A stretch of DNA of 34,590 bases from Treponema sp. (lineage in GTDB: Bacteria > Spirochaetota > Spirochaetia > Treponematales > Treponemataceae): positions 1-34,590 of the forward strand of contig JAILPY010000192.1 of assembly GCA_024699235.1 (NCBI GenBank). The letters are read 5' to 3'. Each line of letters opens with the position of its first letter. The first letter of the stretch is position 1. Of the stretch, positions 7,390 through 15,168 are shown in pieces. The notes under the pieces are model-generated. The model worked only from the letters and a program-made list of their open reading frames with translations. It was not told where the DNA came from and did no database searches. The position numbers were made by a program, and so were the translations under genes.

Positions 7390-9080
7390 AAAGCTTCCTT
7401 CATATTTTTCATTTCCATAACAGTAATCTTTGCAGAAACAGCTTTTGTTTCGTTCTGTCCGGAGTCTTCTTTTACATATAAAATGCATGTATATTGAAAT
7501 ACATCATCTGCACCATAGTCTTCTTTTACTTTTACAATGACTGTTTTTCCATTCCCAAGTACAGGGATATATGCTTTATAGTCTGAAACGCTAAGGACTA
7601 CGCCTGCCCGACTTTTATCCAGCATTCGGTTTGATGCCCTTATAACTGCAGCAAGGGCAGATATTCCCTGAGCAAGAATTTCAAATGCAGCCCAGTTTGG
7701 AATGCCTTTTATCCTTTTATCATAAAAAATACAATTTTCATTAATGTCGCATTCACCGGTAAGGGTCTTGCCTGTAATGTCATGCTCTGTAACCCTATTC
7801 AGCAGACGCATCTTTCCACGATGAGGCAGTAACTCAGCAAGGGCTTCCTGTCCAAGCTTTTGAGGAACGATTGCCTGCGATGCAATAATCAGACTTACGT
7901 TTGCCCCGCCAAATGCAAAGGAATTTGTCATGCAATATTGAATAGGACTGCTGACATTTTTATTTGCATGATAATCTGAATCTACTATGCAAAGTTCTGG
8001 CATTGCATTGTCTTTTTGTTTATCCCAGCACTGAAGAGGCAGCCTTACATTTTCTTTGCCCATATTACGGACAATCGTCTCATAGCAGACGGCTAGTTCC
8101 AGAGCACCCGCAGCCCCTAATGTATGTCCGGTTTCTGATTTTGTTGAACTGCACGGTACAGCATAGTCACCGAATACATAATTAACGGCCTTTGCTTCCA
8201 TGGCATCATTAAAAACTGTTCCTGTACCATGCAAATTAAGATAGTCAATCTGACAGGACTCAATCTGTGCACAATCCAAGGCTGACTTCATTGCCCTTAC
8301 AGCACCGTCTCCTGAAGGATCTGGAGATGTAATATGATGGGCATCAGAACTTTCTCCATAGCCTGCTATTAAAACAGCAGGCATATTCTGTACAAGATTT
8401 TCTTTTGAAAGTACAAAAAAGGCAGCGCCGTCTCCTAGAGTAATGCCATGACGATTTTTACTGAAAGGATTTGTTTTTTCAGAAGAAACTGCTTCAAGGG
8501 CATTAAAGCCTAAAAGTACAGTATCAGAAGCAATGTCTACACCCCCCACAATTACGGCATCAACAATGCCGCCTTGAATGAGCTGACAAGCTTTTACCAT
8601 TGCAGTTGCACTAGAAGAACATGCAGTACTGAATGCAAGGCAAGGACCTTTTATTTCGTACAGTTCCTTGACATACGTTGCAACATAACTAGCCCCCTGC
8701 ATTTCAAGTTCATACGATGAAGGGAATGTTCCTGCATTAAAATATGTTTTATGTGCTGCAACAGAAAATTCACTTCCATTGTCACAGGATCCAACGCAAA
8801 CAGCAATGCGGTCTTTTCCATACAAATCAAGGGCTTTTCTTATTACGGAATCTATCTGTTCAACTGCAGCCTTTTCAATGCGGGTAATTTTCATGTCATA
8901 GCGGGCATCAGAAGCATCACTTACATCTTCTATGCGTGCTGCAAAAAATTCTTTATCCTCAGCTTTTATTTTTTTCATGCCATCCTGAAGCCCTAAAGTA
9001 ACGGCCTGCCATAAAGAATCTCTTCCAGTACCAGCAGAACATATAACTCCAGGATATGAAATAAACAAAGGATTATTCAT
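7374..9080 (-). CDS. apeO-apeP: Ketosynthase fused to hot-dog dehydratase (ApeO-ApeP fusion)
   Basis: 568 residues from ATG 9078-9080 (GGAG seven bases upstream; the open frame also has a TTG two codons earlier). Residues 1 to about 400 are a ketosynthase with Cys154 (STACSSSA), His284 (NLHGTGT) and Lys314/His319 (STKSETGHTLGA), so it is not a chain-length factor. Residues from about 408 to the end match the ApeP-type dehydratase: LLPHRGKMRLLNRV (His420) and the central helix WAAFEILAQG with Glu467 at the position of the FabZ acidic residue. The His that normally precedes it in GHFPG is replaced (FYDKRIKG). In other clusters ApeO and ApeP are separate proteins. The gene overlaps the upstream lipoprotein gene by eight bases. 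Confidence 0.88.
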   Translation of the reverse strand: MNNPLFISYPGVICSAGTGRDSLWQAVTLGLQDGMKKIKAEDKEFFAARIEDVSDASDARYDMKITRIEKAAVEQIDSVIRKALDLYGKDRIAVCVGSCDNGSEFSVAAHKTYFNAGTFPSSYELEMQGASYVATYVKELYEIKGPCLAFSTACSSSATAMVKACQLIQGGIVDAVIVGGVDIASDTVLLGFNALEAVSSEKTNPFSKNRHGITLGDGAAFFVLSKENLVQNMPAVLIAGYGESSDAHHITSPDPSGDGAVRAMKSALDCAQIESCQIDYLNLHGTGTVFNDAMEAKAVNYVFGDYAVPCSSTKSETGHTLGAAGALELAVCYETIVRNMGKENVRLPLQCWDKQKDNAMPELCIVDSDYHANKNVSSPIQYCMTNSFAFGGANVSLIIASQAIVPQKLGQEALAELLPHRGKMRLLNRVTEHDITGKTLTGECDINENCIFYDKRIKGIPNWAAFEILAQGISALAAVIRASNRMLDKSRAGVVLSVSDYKAYIPVLGNGKTVIVKVKEDYGADDVFQYTCILYVKEDSGQNETKAVSAKITVMEMKNMKEALCQMN

Positions 9081-9660
9081 CGGCAATCTCCGTCAGTCTG
9101 TATGTATACCCACGAAGATAGTTATGCAATATAATCTCACCATCTTTCTTTTCTATATTTTCAATAATTGTGTTTCCGTCCATAACAAGCCTGGTCTCTA
9201 TATTATTGTCTTTTTTTACAGAAAATGAAAGTCCAGAATCTTTATAAAGTCCTGAAAGAAGTTCTGACTTATAATAGATATTCTGAATGTCCATTATTAT
9301 ATATTCAGGCCTAACAGTATCAGGCAAAAAACTTGACTTCAATGACAGTTCTTCATCAGAATATAAAACAGAAACCATTTCTATTCCAAGTTCATTCAAC
9401 ATTACAATAGAAATCTTCTTTTCCGTAGATTCCGTACATGCAATCATATTAACAGATTTACTGTCTTTAGAAAAAAATGAACCTGTAAACATCTGCATAA
9501 CATTAATATTTTTTTCAGTACAGGAAGGGGGCAGAAGATTTACTTTTTTTGTATCTGTCATGAACACTGAGTAAGTTTTTTTATTTTTAGAGGCGGTTGT
9601 TACGCAGGATGAAAACAATAATCCAGCTGTCAGTATAAGAAAGAATACAATTTTTTTCAT
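9073..9660 (-). CDS. apeN: Lipoprotein of the APE operon (ApeN-like)
   Basis: 195 residues from ATG 9658-9660 (AGGA upstream; the frame extends three codons to a TTG). The N-terminus is a lipoprotein signal peptide, MKKIVFFLILTAG then LFSSC, with the lipidated Cys at about residue 19. The rest is a beta-rich domain of modest conservation ending in HNYLRGYTYRLTEIADE. By position (between exporter and ketosynthase) and size it corresponds to the DUF3261-type lipoprotein ApeN, probably acting at the envelope in transfer of the product. The assignment rests more on synteny than on motifs. Confidence 0.75.
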   Translation of the reverse strand: MKKIVFFLILTAGLLFSSCVTTASKNKKTYSVFMTDTKKVNLLPPSCTEKNINVMQMFTGSFFSKDSKSVNMIACTESTEKKISIVMLNELGIEMVSVLYSDEELSLKSSFLPDTVRPEYIIMDIQNIYYKSELLSGLYKDSGLSFSVKKDNNIETRLVMDGNTIIENIEKKDGEIILHNYLRGYTYRLTEIADE

Positions 9661-9676
9661 GCTCAACAATCCTAAT

Positions 9677-12016
9677 CTAAAATAGAGTAGCTATAAAAGC
9701 TACTGTTAGTCCTGAAAAAATTGCCAGTCCAATAATATGTACGGGCATAAAGGAACTGAATGCAAGTATGCAGAATGAAAGTGCAGTAGTTAAGAATGAA
9801 AGGAGAACGGCAAAAGACTCTACCCTTCGATCGACTCTGTCTTGCATTACATAGATTATATAATCTAGCCCCAGTCCAAATACAAGGACAATGCCTATAA
9901 GGGCAAAAAAGTCTATGGAGTTTCCCGTTGCACAGAACACTGCCGTAATGACACTGACACATAAAACAGGTACTGACGCTATCTTTACTACATGACGCCA
10001 TGAGTAAAAGAATTTAAGGACAATTATAATAATCAGGTAAGCAACCGCAAATAAGGAAAGTACAATTTTTGTAAGGTAATCAAGGGAACTGCTGATATCA
10101 GCAACTTTATCTGAATAAATTACATTATCATATAGCTGAGCCAGATGCCTGTAAGCCTGTTGATTAATTGCAATAGAAGGCAAGACTATTGAATAATACT
10201 TTCCGTCAATATTGCCAATCCACAAAGATGATATGATTTTTTTTATATAAGCAGGGAGGTTTGATTCAGGATGCAAGAAAATCGACTTAGAAAGGGCATA
10301 CGAATAATTAAATACAGAAACTAAGTCTTCATCGTATCCAAGAAAATCATACTGACTCTTTACAAACGGGAACAAAGCTTTTACAGCATCCAAAGATTTT
10401 TGCTGATTTTCTGCAGAAGGAATAAACATAGAAGTTGCTACAAAACCGAAATCAGACTTGCTATGAATTTCTTTTAGGCTTTTACATATTTTTTCTTCTG
10501 TCTGCAAGACTTCTTCTTCAGAATTTCCACTGACAATAAACCAGCCGCTTGGAGCATATTTAAGCACGGCATTTGAAATCATGGTATCTTCCCTAAGCTT
10601 GCCTTCAAGAGTATATAGCCTGGAAATATTATTTCTTACTTTTAGATTAGAGCGATTTAGGTAAATGACAGCAAAAGATGCAAGCATGATTAATAGAGTA
10701 TATGTCATGCTAGTTCTAAAATTTCTTTTGCGTTCAAAAAAGCGGTTCTTTATGTGAAGTACATTAACTTTGTTTTTTTGAGGAACAGAAAACAAAGGAT
10801 AAACAAATACAGTCGTAAGGAAGGCGCTCATAATGCCAAAAAAACAGAATACTGATATCTGCTTAAGCAAATTAAAAGGCGCAAGATAAAGACATGCAAA
10901 ACTGATTTCCGTAGACAAAAAAGAAAGAGAAAGTCCCCTATAGGACTGTTTACGGCGGGCCTTCCAGTTTATAAAGAAGTGCAGGCTATAATCAATGCAG
11001 CAACCAACAAGAGATGTTGCAAAAACAAGTGCAAGAAGATGGATTGTTCCAAATGCAAGATATGTTACAGCAAATCCAAAGCTGCATGACAGAATAATAG
11101 AAGCTCCAGATACAAAAATAGGAAGCGGAGAACGGAATACAAGAATAAGCAAGGCAAAAACTAATATAAACGAAATAATTGAAATAACTGTAATTTCTTT
11201 TACAGCTTCCGTAGAACTCTTATAACTATGAAACGGAGTTCCTGAATATATAAATCTAGTGCCATCTTTTTCCAAAGGATTGCATGCAGAATAAATTTCA
11301 GATATGCCATTATTTTTATCTGCTAGAGCAGCTCCGGCTTTACTCAACGTTCCGTTTAGCATTACATACCATAAGCCGTCATGCTGAGAAGCAAGCACTC
11401 CATCTTTTGGAGACATGGAAGTTCCGGTCTGCTTTAATACCGAAAGATATCTCTGAAAATTATAATCATCAAGCAAAAATGGATCTTCTTCAAAATTTGC
11501 AATGTCAGCAAGTGTAAAAACGCCATATGCCTTTGCAAGAGCATTTTCGGCAAATGTACTGGCGCCTTCAGGAGAAGAAAGCATTTCAACGGCTGCATCA
11601 TCAAGAAGATTGTATCTGTATGCATGAAGGAAATCCATAATATCTGACATAGAATCAGCATCTGCATACAGCTGCAGGCTGTCAAAGCTTTTGCTGTCCT
11701 TTAACTTATCATAAACAGATTCAGCATTCTTCTTCGCCTTACCAAAATCTTCATTTGAAACAAGAATAATGACATTATCTGCAGTTTTTTCTGTAAGCAT
11801 CTGGTCTGCCAGATTCTTTGCCTTAATGTCTGCAGCCGAATATCCTGCATTAGAAGACGAAAAAACATTGGGCAGCATAGAAAATAAATCTGCCTGAACA
11901 TTTAGCTTTCCAGAACGGAAAACACTAAACATGCATGAAAGAAATACTGCAAAGTGAATAAATATATAGAAGTAAAGAGACAGATTATTTTGCGATAAAG
12001 AACGCTTTTTCTGCAT
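9677..12016 (-). CDS. apeM: MMPL/RND-type exporter (ApeM-like)
   Basis: 779 residues from ATG 12014-12016 (AGGAATTATCAG upstream); the open frame runs 28 codons further upstream without a ribosome site. It has the duplicated RND architecture: TM1, a large periplasmic loop, a block of about five helices (SPLPIFVSGASIILSCSFG through GCCIDYSLHFF), a second TM and loop, then a second block with FALIGIVLVFGLGLDYIIY. The membrane aspartates in CIDYSL and GLDYII are those expected for proton-driven transport. This COG4258-type exporter is the standard transporter of APE clusters and is thought to move the lipid-linked product across the inner membrane. It overlaps the upstream LolA-like gene by 32 bases. 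Confidence 0.88.
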   Translation of the reverse strand: MQKKRSLSQNNLSLYFYIFIHFAVFLSCMFSVFRSGKLNVQADLFSMLPNVFSSSNAGYSAADIKAKNLADQMLTEKTADNVIILVSNEDFGKAKKNAESVYDKLKDSKSFDSLQLYADADSMSDIMDFLHAYRYNLLDDAAVEMLSSPEGASTFAENALAKAYGVFTLADIANFEEDPFLLDDYNFQRYLSVLKQTGTSMSPKDGVLASQHDGLWYVMLNGTLSKAGAALADKNNGISEIYSACNPLEKDGTRFIYSGTPFHSYKSSTEAVKEITVISIISFILVFALLILVFRSPLPIFVSGASIILSCSFGFAVTYLAFGTIHLLALVFATSLVGCCIDYSLHFFINWKARRKQSYRGLSLSFLSTEISFACLYLAPFNLLKQISVFCFFGIMSAFLTTVFVYPLFSVPQKNKVNVLHIKNRFFERKRNFRTSMTYTLLIMLASFAVIYLNRSNLKVRNNISRLYTLEGKLREDTMISNAVLKYAPSGWFIVSGNSEEEVLQTEEKICKSLKEIHSKSDFGFVATSMFIPSAENQQKSLDAVKALFPFVKSQYDFLGYDEDLVSVFNYSYALSKSIFLHPESNLPAYIKKIISSLWIGNIDGKYYSIVLPSIAINQQAYRHLAQLYDNVIYSDKVADISSSLDYLTKIVLSLFAVAYLIIIIVLKFFYSWRHVVKIASVPVLCVSVITAVFCATGNSIDFFALIGIVLVFGLGLDYIIYVMQDRVDRRVESFAVLLSFLTTALSFCILAFSSFMPVHIIGLAIFSGLTVAFIATLF

Positions 12017-12626
12017 CTGATAATTCCTCTTTATACACTTGATTTTTAAAAGCGTAATATACGGAATTGCCACTAACTTCTTCAATAAGCATTGAATCAA
12101 GAGATGACTGCTCCGAAACGCTCTTTCCTGTTAAAACTATAGATTGCAATGCACTTGCTATCGTAGAATCTTTAGGAGTCAGAATCATCTTCCATGACGA
12201 AGATGTACTTAAAAATTTTACATAAAAATTGCTTTCCAGCAATGTTCGGTTTCCTGAAAAAAGAGAAGAAAGCGAACCTGCTATATTTACAAATATCTGA
12301 TTATTAGAGCCATCTATTACGGATGACGAACCATCTGGCAATGTCTGTATTATAGAGGAATTCGTAATGGCAAGGACAGATGAAAACGGACGCTGGGTAT
12401 TCCAGACAATTCCTTCATTTGAAAAAATATAATCACCTGAAGACTTCAATTCCCTATTAATAGAAGGAGAAGTCTTTACCTGTGTAAAATTACCGCTGGT
12501 AACAGCATGTGCCGTCAGTCCCTGGCATACAGAGTCAAACTGTACATTCCGGTTCTGAGCGTATAAAGAAGCGCTGCAAAAAATAGCAACAGCAAAAAAA
12601 GATGTATGGAACAAAAAATGCTTCAT
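11985..12626 (-). CDS. apeL: LolA-like periplasmic carrier (ApeL-like)
   Basis: 213 residues with a cleavable signal peptide (FFAVAIFCSASLYAQ, cleavage after about residue 23), then a LolA/LolB-like beta-barrel: SGNFTQVKT, GDYIFSNEGIVWNTQRPF and KMILTPKD follow the pattern of LolA (residues that reduce, coat and transfer lipids). ATG 12624-12626 is preceded by GGAGG at seven bases. Between the thioesterase and the exporter this is the place ApeL takes in APE clusters, where it is thought to carry the lipidated pigment to the outer membrane together with the MMPL exporter. Confidence 0.82.
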   Translation of the reverse strand: MKHFLFHTSFFAVAIFCSASLYAQNRNVQFDSVCQGLTAHAVTSGNFTQVKTSPSINRELKSSGDYIFSNEGIVWNTQRPFSSVLAITNSSIIQTLPDGSSSVIDGSNNQIFVNIAGSLSSLFSGNRTLLESNFYVKFLSTSSSWKMILTPKDSTIASALQSIVLTGKSVSEQSSLDSMLIEEVSGNSVYYAFKNQVYKEELSDAEKAFFIAK

Positions 12627-12639
12627 GATTTTGCCTCCA

Positions 12640-13080
12640 TTAATTTTCTGACATTAAAGCTTTTACCCGTTCTATAAATATGCCAGGACATACAAACATT
12701 GTTTCTCCTGTCTGCTTATTTACAGCCATCTGGGTACTCTCAGCTATTGTCGTAAGCTCTCCGGTATCATTATTGTAGAATTCATAAGCAATCTTAATGC
12801 AGTTTTCATATTCAGTCAAACCTGCAACCGCCCTTACTGCATCCCCAAACCTTAAAGAACGCATGTATTTCATGCGTAAATCAACAACAGGAAATTCTAC
12901 GCCAGCAGCTTCCATATCTATATAATTAAAGCCTATCCTATTCAAAAGGGCACAGCGAACCTTTTCCATGAATTTAACGTAATTTCCATGCCATACAATG
13001 CGCATGGAATCTACATCATAAAACTCCACTGGAAATATAACCTGTTCTGAAACGACAGCCTTATTCACAGATTTTCTCAT
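12640..13080 (-). CDS. apeK: 4HBT-family hot-dog thioesterase (ApeK-like)
   Basis: 146 residues, the usual size of a 4-hydroxybenzoyl-CoA-type thioesterase. The signature EFYDVDSMRIVWHGNYVKFME carries the catalytic Asp and the WHGNY loop, and the AIESTQMAVN-like strand (TIAESTQMAVN) is typical. It would hydrolyse an acyl-thioester, either for release or for editing of misprimed ACP. ATG 13078-13080 overlaps the TGA of the acyltransferase gene (ATGA) and has GGAG six bases upstream. Confidence 0.87.
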   Translation of the reverse strand: MRKSVNKAVVSEQVIFPVEFYDVDSMRIVWHGNYVKFMEKVRCALLNRIGFNYIDMEAAGVEFPVVDLRMKYMRSLRFGDAVRAVAGLTEYENCIKIAYEFYNNDTGELTTIAESTQMAVNKQTGETMFVCPGIFIERVKALMSEN

Positions 13081-14042
13081 AGAGAACTCCTATCAGTCTG
13101 CCAATAATTATAAAAATTATACCATTGGTAAGGATATAAAATACATAGTTTTTGCATCATTTTTACAAATTCCTGGCACAAATCTTTCAGTTTTTCAGGA
13201 CGTTCTTTTCTTGTTACAGACAGAGAAGTCCCTGCTTTCTGTACATACATTGCATATTTAGGACGAAACATAACAGTCTTTTTACGGAGGGCAAAAACAA
13301 AATAAGCAGGAGCATCCAGTAAAAAAGCAAGCAAGAAGGATCCATAAGGATAAACTGCAGGCTTTCCCAGAAAATCACATAAAACAGTCCTGTCTGGAGT
13401 TTCTGGAGACGTTCTGTCAGCGCCAATAACGACAAGTCCACCGCTTTGAACAGAATTCTGAAGTTTTTCAACGGTTTCTATGCCAATCTCTGAAGAATTA
13501 ATAAGGTGTATTGCAGAATTATAATTAATATCCTTTAGGGTTTTATTAAACTCTGATGCTCCTATATCCATTACAGCAGTAACGGATATATCCCTTTTAA
13601 CGCCAGTCTCGTTTAAAGTAGCAAGACAGCGCAATAATTCAGTATTTCCGAGATGAGACGTCAGGATATAGGCGCCTTTACCTTCGCCAAGAACCTTTTT
13701 TAAATCTGCCACATCGTCATCTTGAAACTCTATGTTTTTGAGGTGGATTTTACCGCTCCAGGCGGAGACTTTTTCAACAATGCACAAAGAAAATGAATAT
13801 ATCTGGGCAAAAGTGTTTACATGCCTGTTTACCTGGCCTGTATATAGGAACATCTGCTTTTGATACTGACGGCAATATATGCGGGCCTGCTTTGAACATA
13901 AGTAATAAAAAAAGCTTACAAAAAAAGTAAAAAATGAAAGAAGAGGAAAGGGAAGTATTTTTACCAGAAATACAAGAAACTTAATAGGCCTGTTTGTCTT
14001 TACAACTTCCTTTTGATTTGACCAGTGAGTATTTTTATTCAT
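13077..14042 (-). CDS. LPLAT-family acyltransferase (lysophospholipid/lipid A type)
   Basis: 321 residues from the ATG at 14040-14042, which overlaps the glycosyltransferase TGA as ATGA; an upstream in-frame ATG (14058-14060) is possible but has no ribosome site. A membrane-anchoring hydrophobic stretch at about 25-50 is followed by the HX4E acyltransferase motif in LTSHLGNTE and later the DRTSPETP segment seen in LpxL/HtrB-like and COG4261 enzymes. In several proteobacterial APE clusters an acyltransferase of this kind is joined to the glycosyltransferase (ApeJ); here they are two coupled genes. It probably joins the aryl polyene acid to a glycolipid anchor. Confidence 0.82.
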   Translation of the reverse strand: MNKNTHWSNQKEVVKTNRPIKFLVFLVKILPFPLLSFFTFFVSFFYYLCSKQARIYCRQYQKQMFLYTGQVNRHVNTFAQIYSFSLCIVEKVSAWSGKIHLKNIEFQDDDVADLKKVLGEGKGAYILTSHLGNTELLRCLATLNETGVKRDISVTAVMDIGASEFNKTLKDINYNSAIHLINSSEIGIETVEKLQNSVQSGGLVVIGADRTSPETPDRTVLCDFLGKPAVYPYGSFLLAFLLDAPAYFVFALRKKTVMFRPKYAMYVQKAGTSLSVTRKERPEKLKDLCQEFVKMMQKLCILYPYQWYNFYNYWQTDRSSL

Positions 14043-14788
14043 TTTATTTTCTTTGCACATTTACGATAAATCAAAAGAGGGAGACGGACAATCATGCCGG
14101 CACATAAGCGCGTATATGTAGCCGAAATATGCATATTATCCCTTACCATCCTAAAATTAGAGATTCCATCTGCAGGATAAGTGACATGAACGCCGAAAGA
14201 ACGTATCTTTAAGCCTTTCCAGCTAAGATGGACCAAGATGTCAGTATCATATCCCATATGACTGTTAATTACAGCATGATGATTCAGAAGTTCCATATAC
14301 GGCTGTACAGGATAAACTCTAAATCCACATAAAACATCTTTTATATCACTATTTAAAGTTACAAACCTTGCCCATATATTAGAGAATTCTCTGCCTTTAC
14401 GCCTGCTTTCAGGAACAGAGTCGTCATATACGGGATAGCCGCATATAATGTCATCAGGAGTTTTTTCTGCTTCCTGCAAAAATAAGCCGCAGGCAGAAAC
14501 ATCATGCTGTCCGTCAGCATCAATCTGAAACACATGAGAAAATCCAAGCTCACAAGCTTTCCGCACACCGTCATTCATTGCCCGGCCTTTTCCGCCGTTT
14601 TTATTTCGGTTCACAAGAATTACATCGTTCGGGTAATCTTGTACAACCGTAGCAATCAAACTCTTTTGCAAGGCATCATTTCCGTCATCAACGACAATTA
14701 CAGGCAATTTGTATTGCAAGAGACTCTGAACAACGCCTTTTAGAGTTGAACCATGGTTATACACAGGGATTATAAAGGCCGCTTTCAT
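14039..14788 (-). CDS. apeJ: Family 2 glycosyltransferase (ApeJ-like, N-terminal half)
   Basis: 249 residues, GT-A fold: FIIPVYNHGSTL at the N-terminus, VVDDGN, GGKGRAMNDG and the DXD-containing FQIDADGQHD metal site. A DILVHLSWKG segment and a hydrophobic, basic C-terminus resemble dolichyl-phosphate-mannose-synthase-like enzymes. It would glycosylate the lipid anchor or polyene head. The ATG (GGGGA upstream) overlaps the dehydratase TGA by four bases. Confidence 0.85.
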   Translation of the reverse strand: MKAAFIIPVYNHGSTLKGVVQSLLQYKLPVIVVDDGNDALQKSLIATVVQDYPNDVILVNRNKNGGKGRAMNDGVRKACELGFSHVFQIDADGQHDVSACGLFLQEAEKTPDDIICGYPVYDDSVPESRRKGREFSNIWARFVTLNSDIKDVLCGFRVYPVQPYMELLNHHAVINSHMGYDTDILVHLSWKGLKIRSFGVHVTYPADGISNFRMVRDNMHISATYTRLCAGMIVRLPLLIYRKCAKKIK

Positions 14789-15168
14789 GAGAATTTCCCC
14801 GAAGAATAAGCAATTTCACTGTCATCTGCATCAGAAATTAAAAAAGAAACTTCTTTTTTTTCTTTATTAAAGTCTAAGTCTATTTTTAGCTTTGAATCCG
14901 GAAGAATAGGCATAGAAAACTTCATTCTCTTGATTTTTGAAACATTTTCAGGAAAACCGAAATACTTTAAAGCCAGATGACTGACAATGCCAAACTGCCC
15001 TACAGCAGGAAGAATCTTGAATTCAGGAAAGTGTCCGTCAAAAAAATTACATTCACTAGAAACAAAAAGACTTACAGAAACGCTGCCTTCACTTTGAGAA
15101 ATAACAGTTTCTGAAGGAAGATTATAATTTTCATTGAATTCAAAAGATTCCATGCAGCCTTCAAGCAT
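14785..15168 (-). CDS. apeI: FabZ-like hot-dog dehydratase (ApeI-like)
   Basis: 127 residues. The FabZ-type loop CNFFDGHFPEFKILPAVG has the catalytic His46, but the acidic residue expected 14 positions later on the central helix is Gly60. It could therefore be half of a composite active site with the ApeP-type domain of the 7374-9080 gene, which has the acid but not the histidine. Published work on other aryl polyene systems describes an ApeI:ApeP heterocomplex. The ATG at 15166-15168 overlaps the stop of the ligase gene (TAATG); a second ATG five codons later is also possible. Confidence 0.83.
   Translation of the reverse strand: MLEGCMESFEFNENYNLPSETVISQSEGSVSVSLFVSSECNFFDGHFPEFKILPAVGQFGIVSHLALKYFGFPENVSKIKRMKFSMPILPDSKLKIDLDFNKEKKEVSFLISDADDSEIAYSSGKFS

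Noticed and set aside
7390..7488. The 33-codon N-terminal extension of the ketoreductase
   Set aside because: It is Cys/Arg/Lys-rich, overlaps the ketosynthase fusion gene in another frame and lacks a ribosome site; the SDR fold starts at the ATG 7387-7389.
9672..11901. Extra minus-strand frames overlapping the MMPL exporter, rich in Cys, Leu and Phe
   Set aside because: They are out-of-frame reads of the exporter gene, whose frame carries the membrane topology and conserved Asp motifs.
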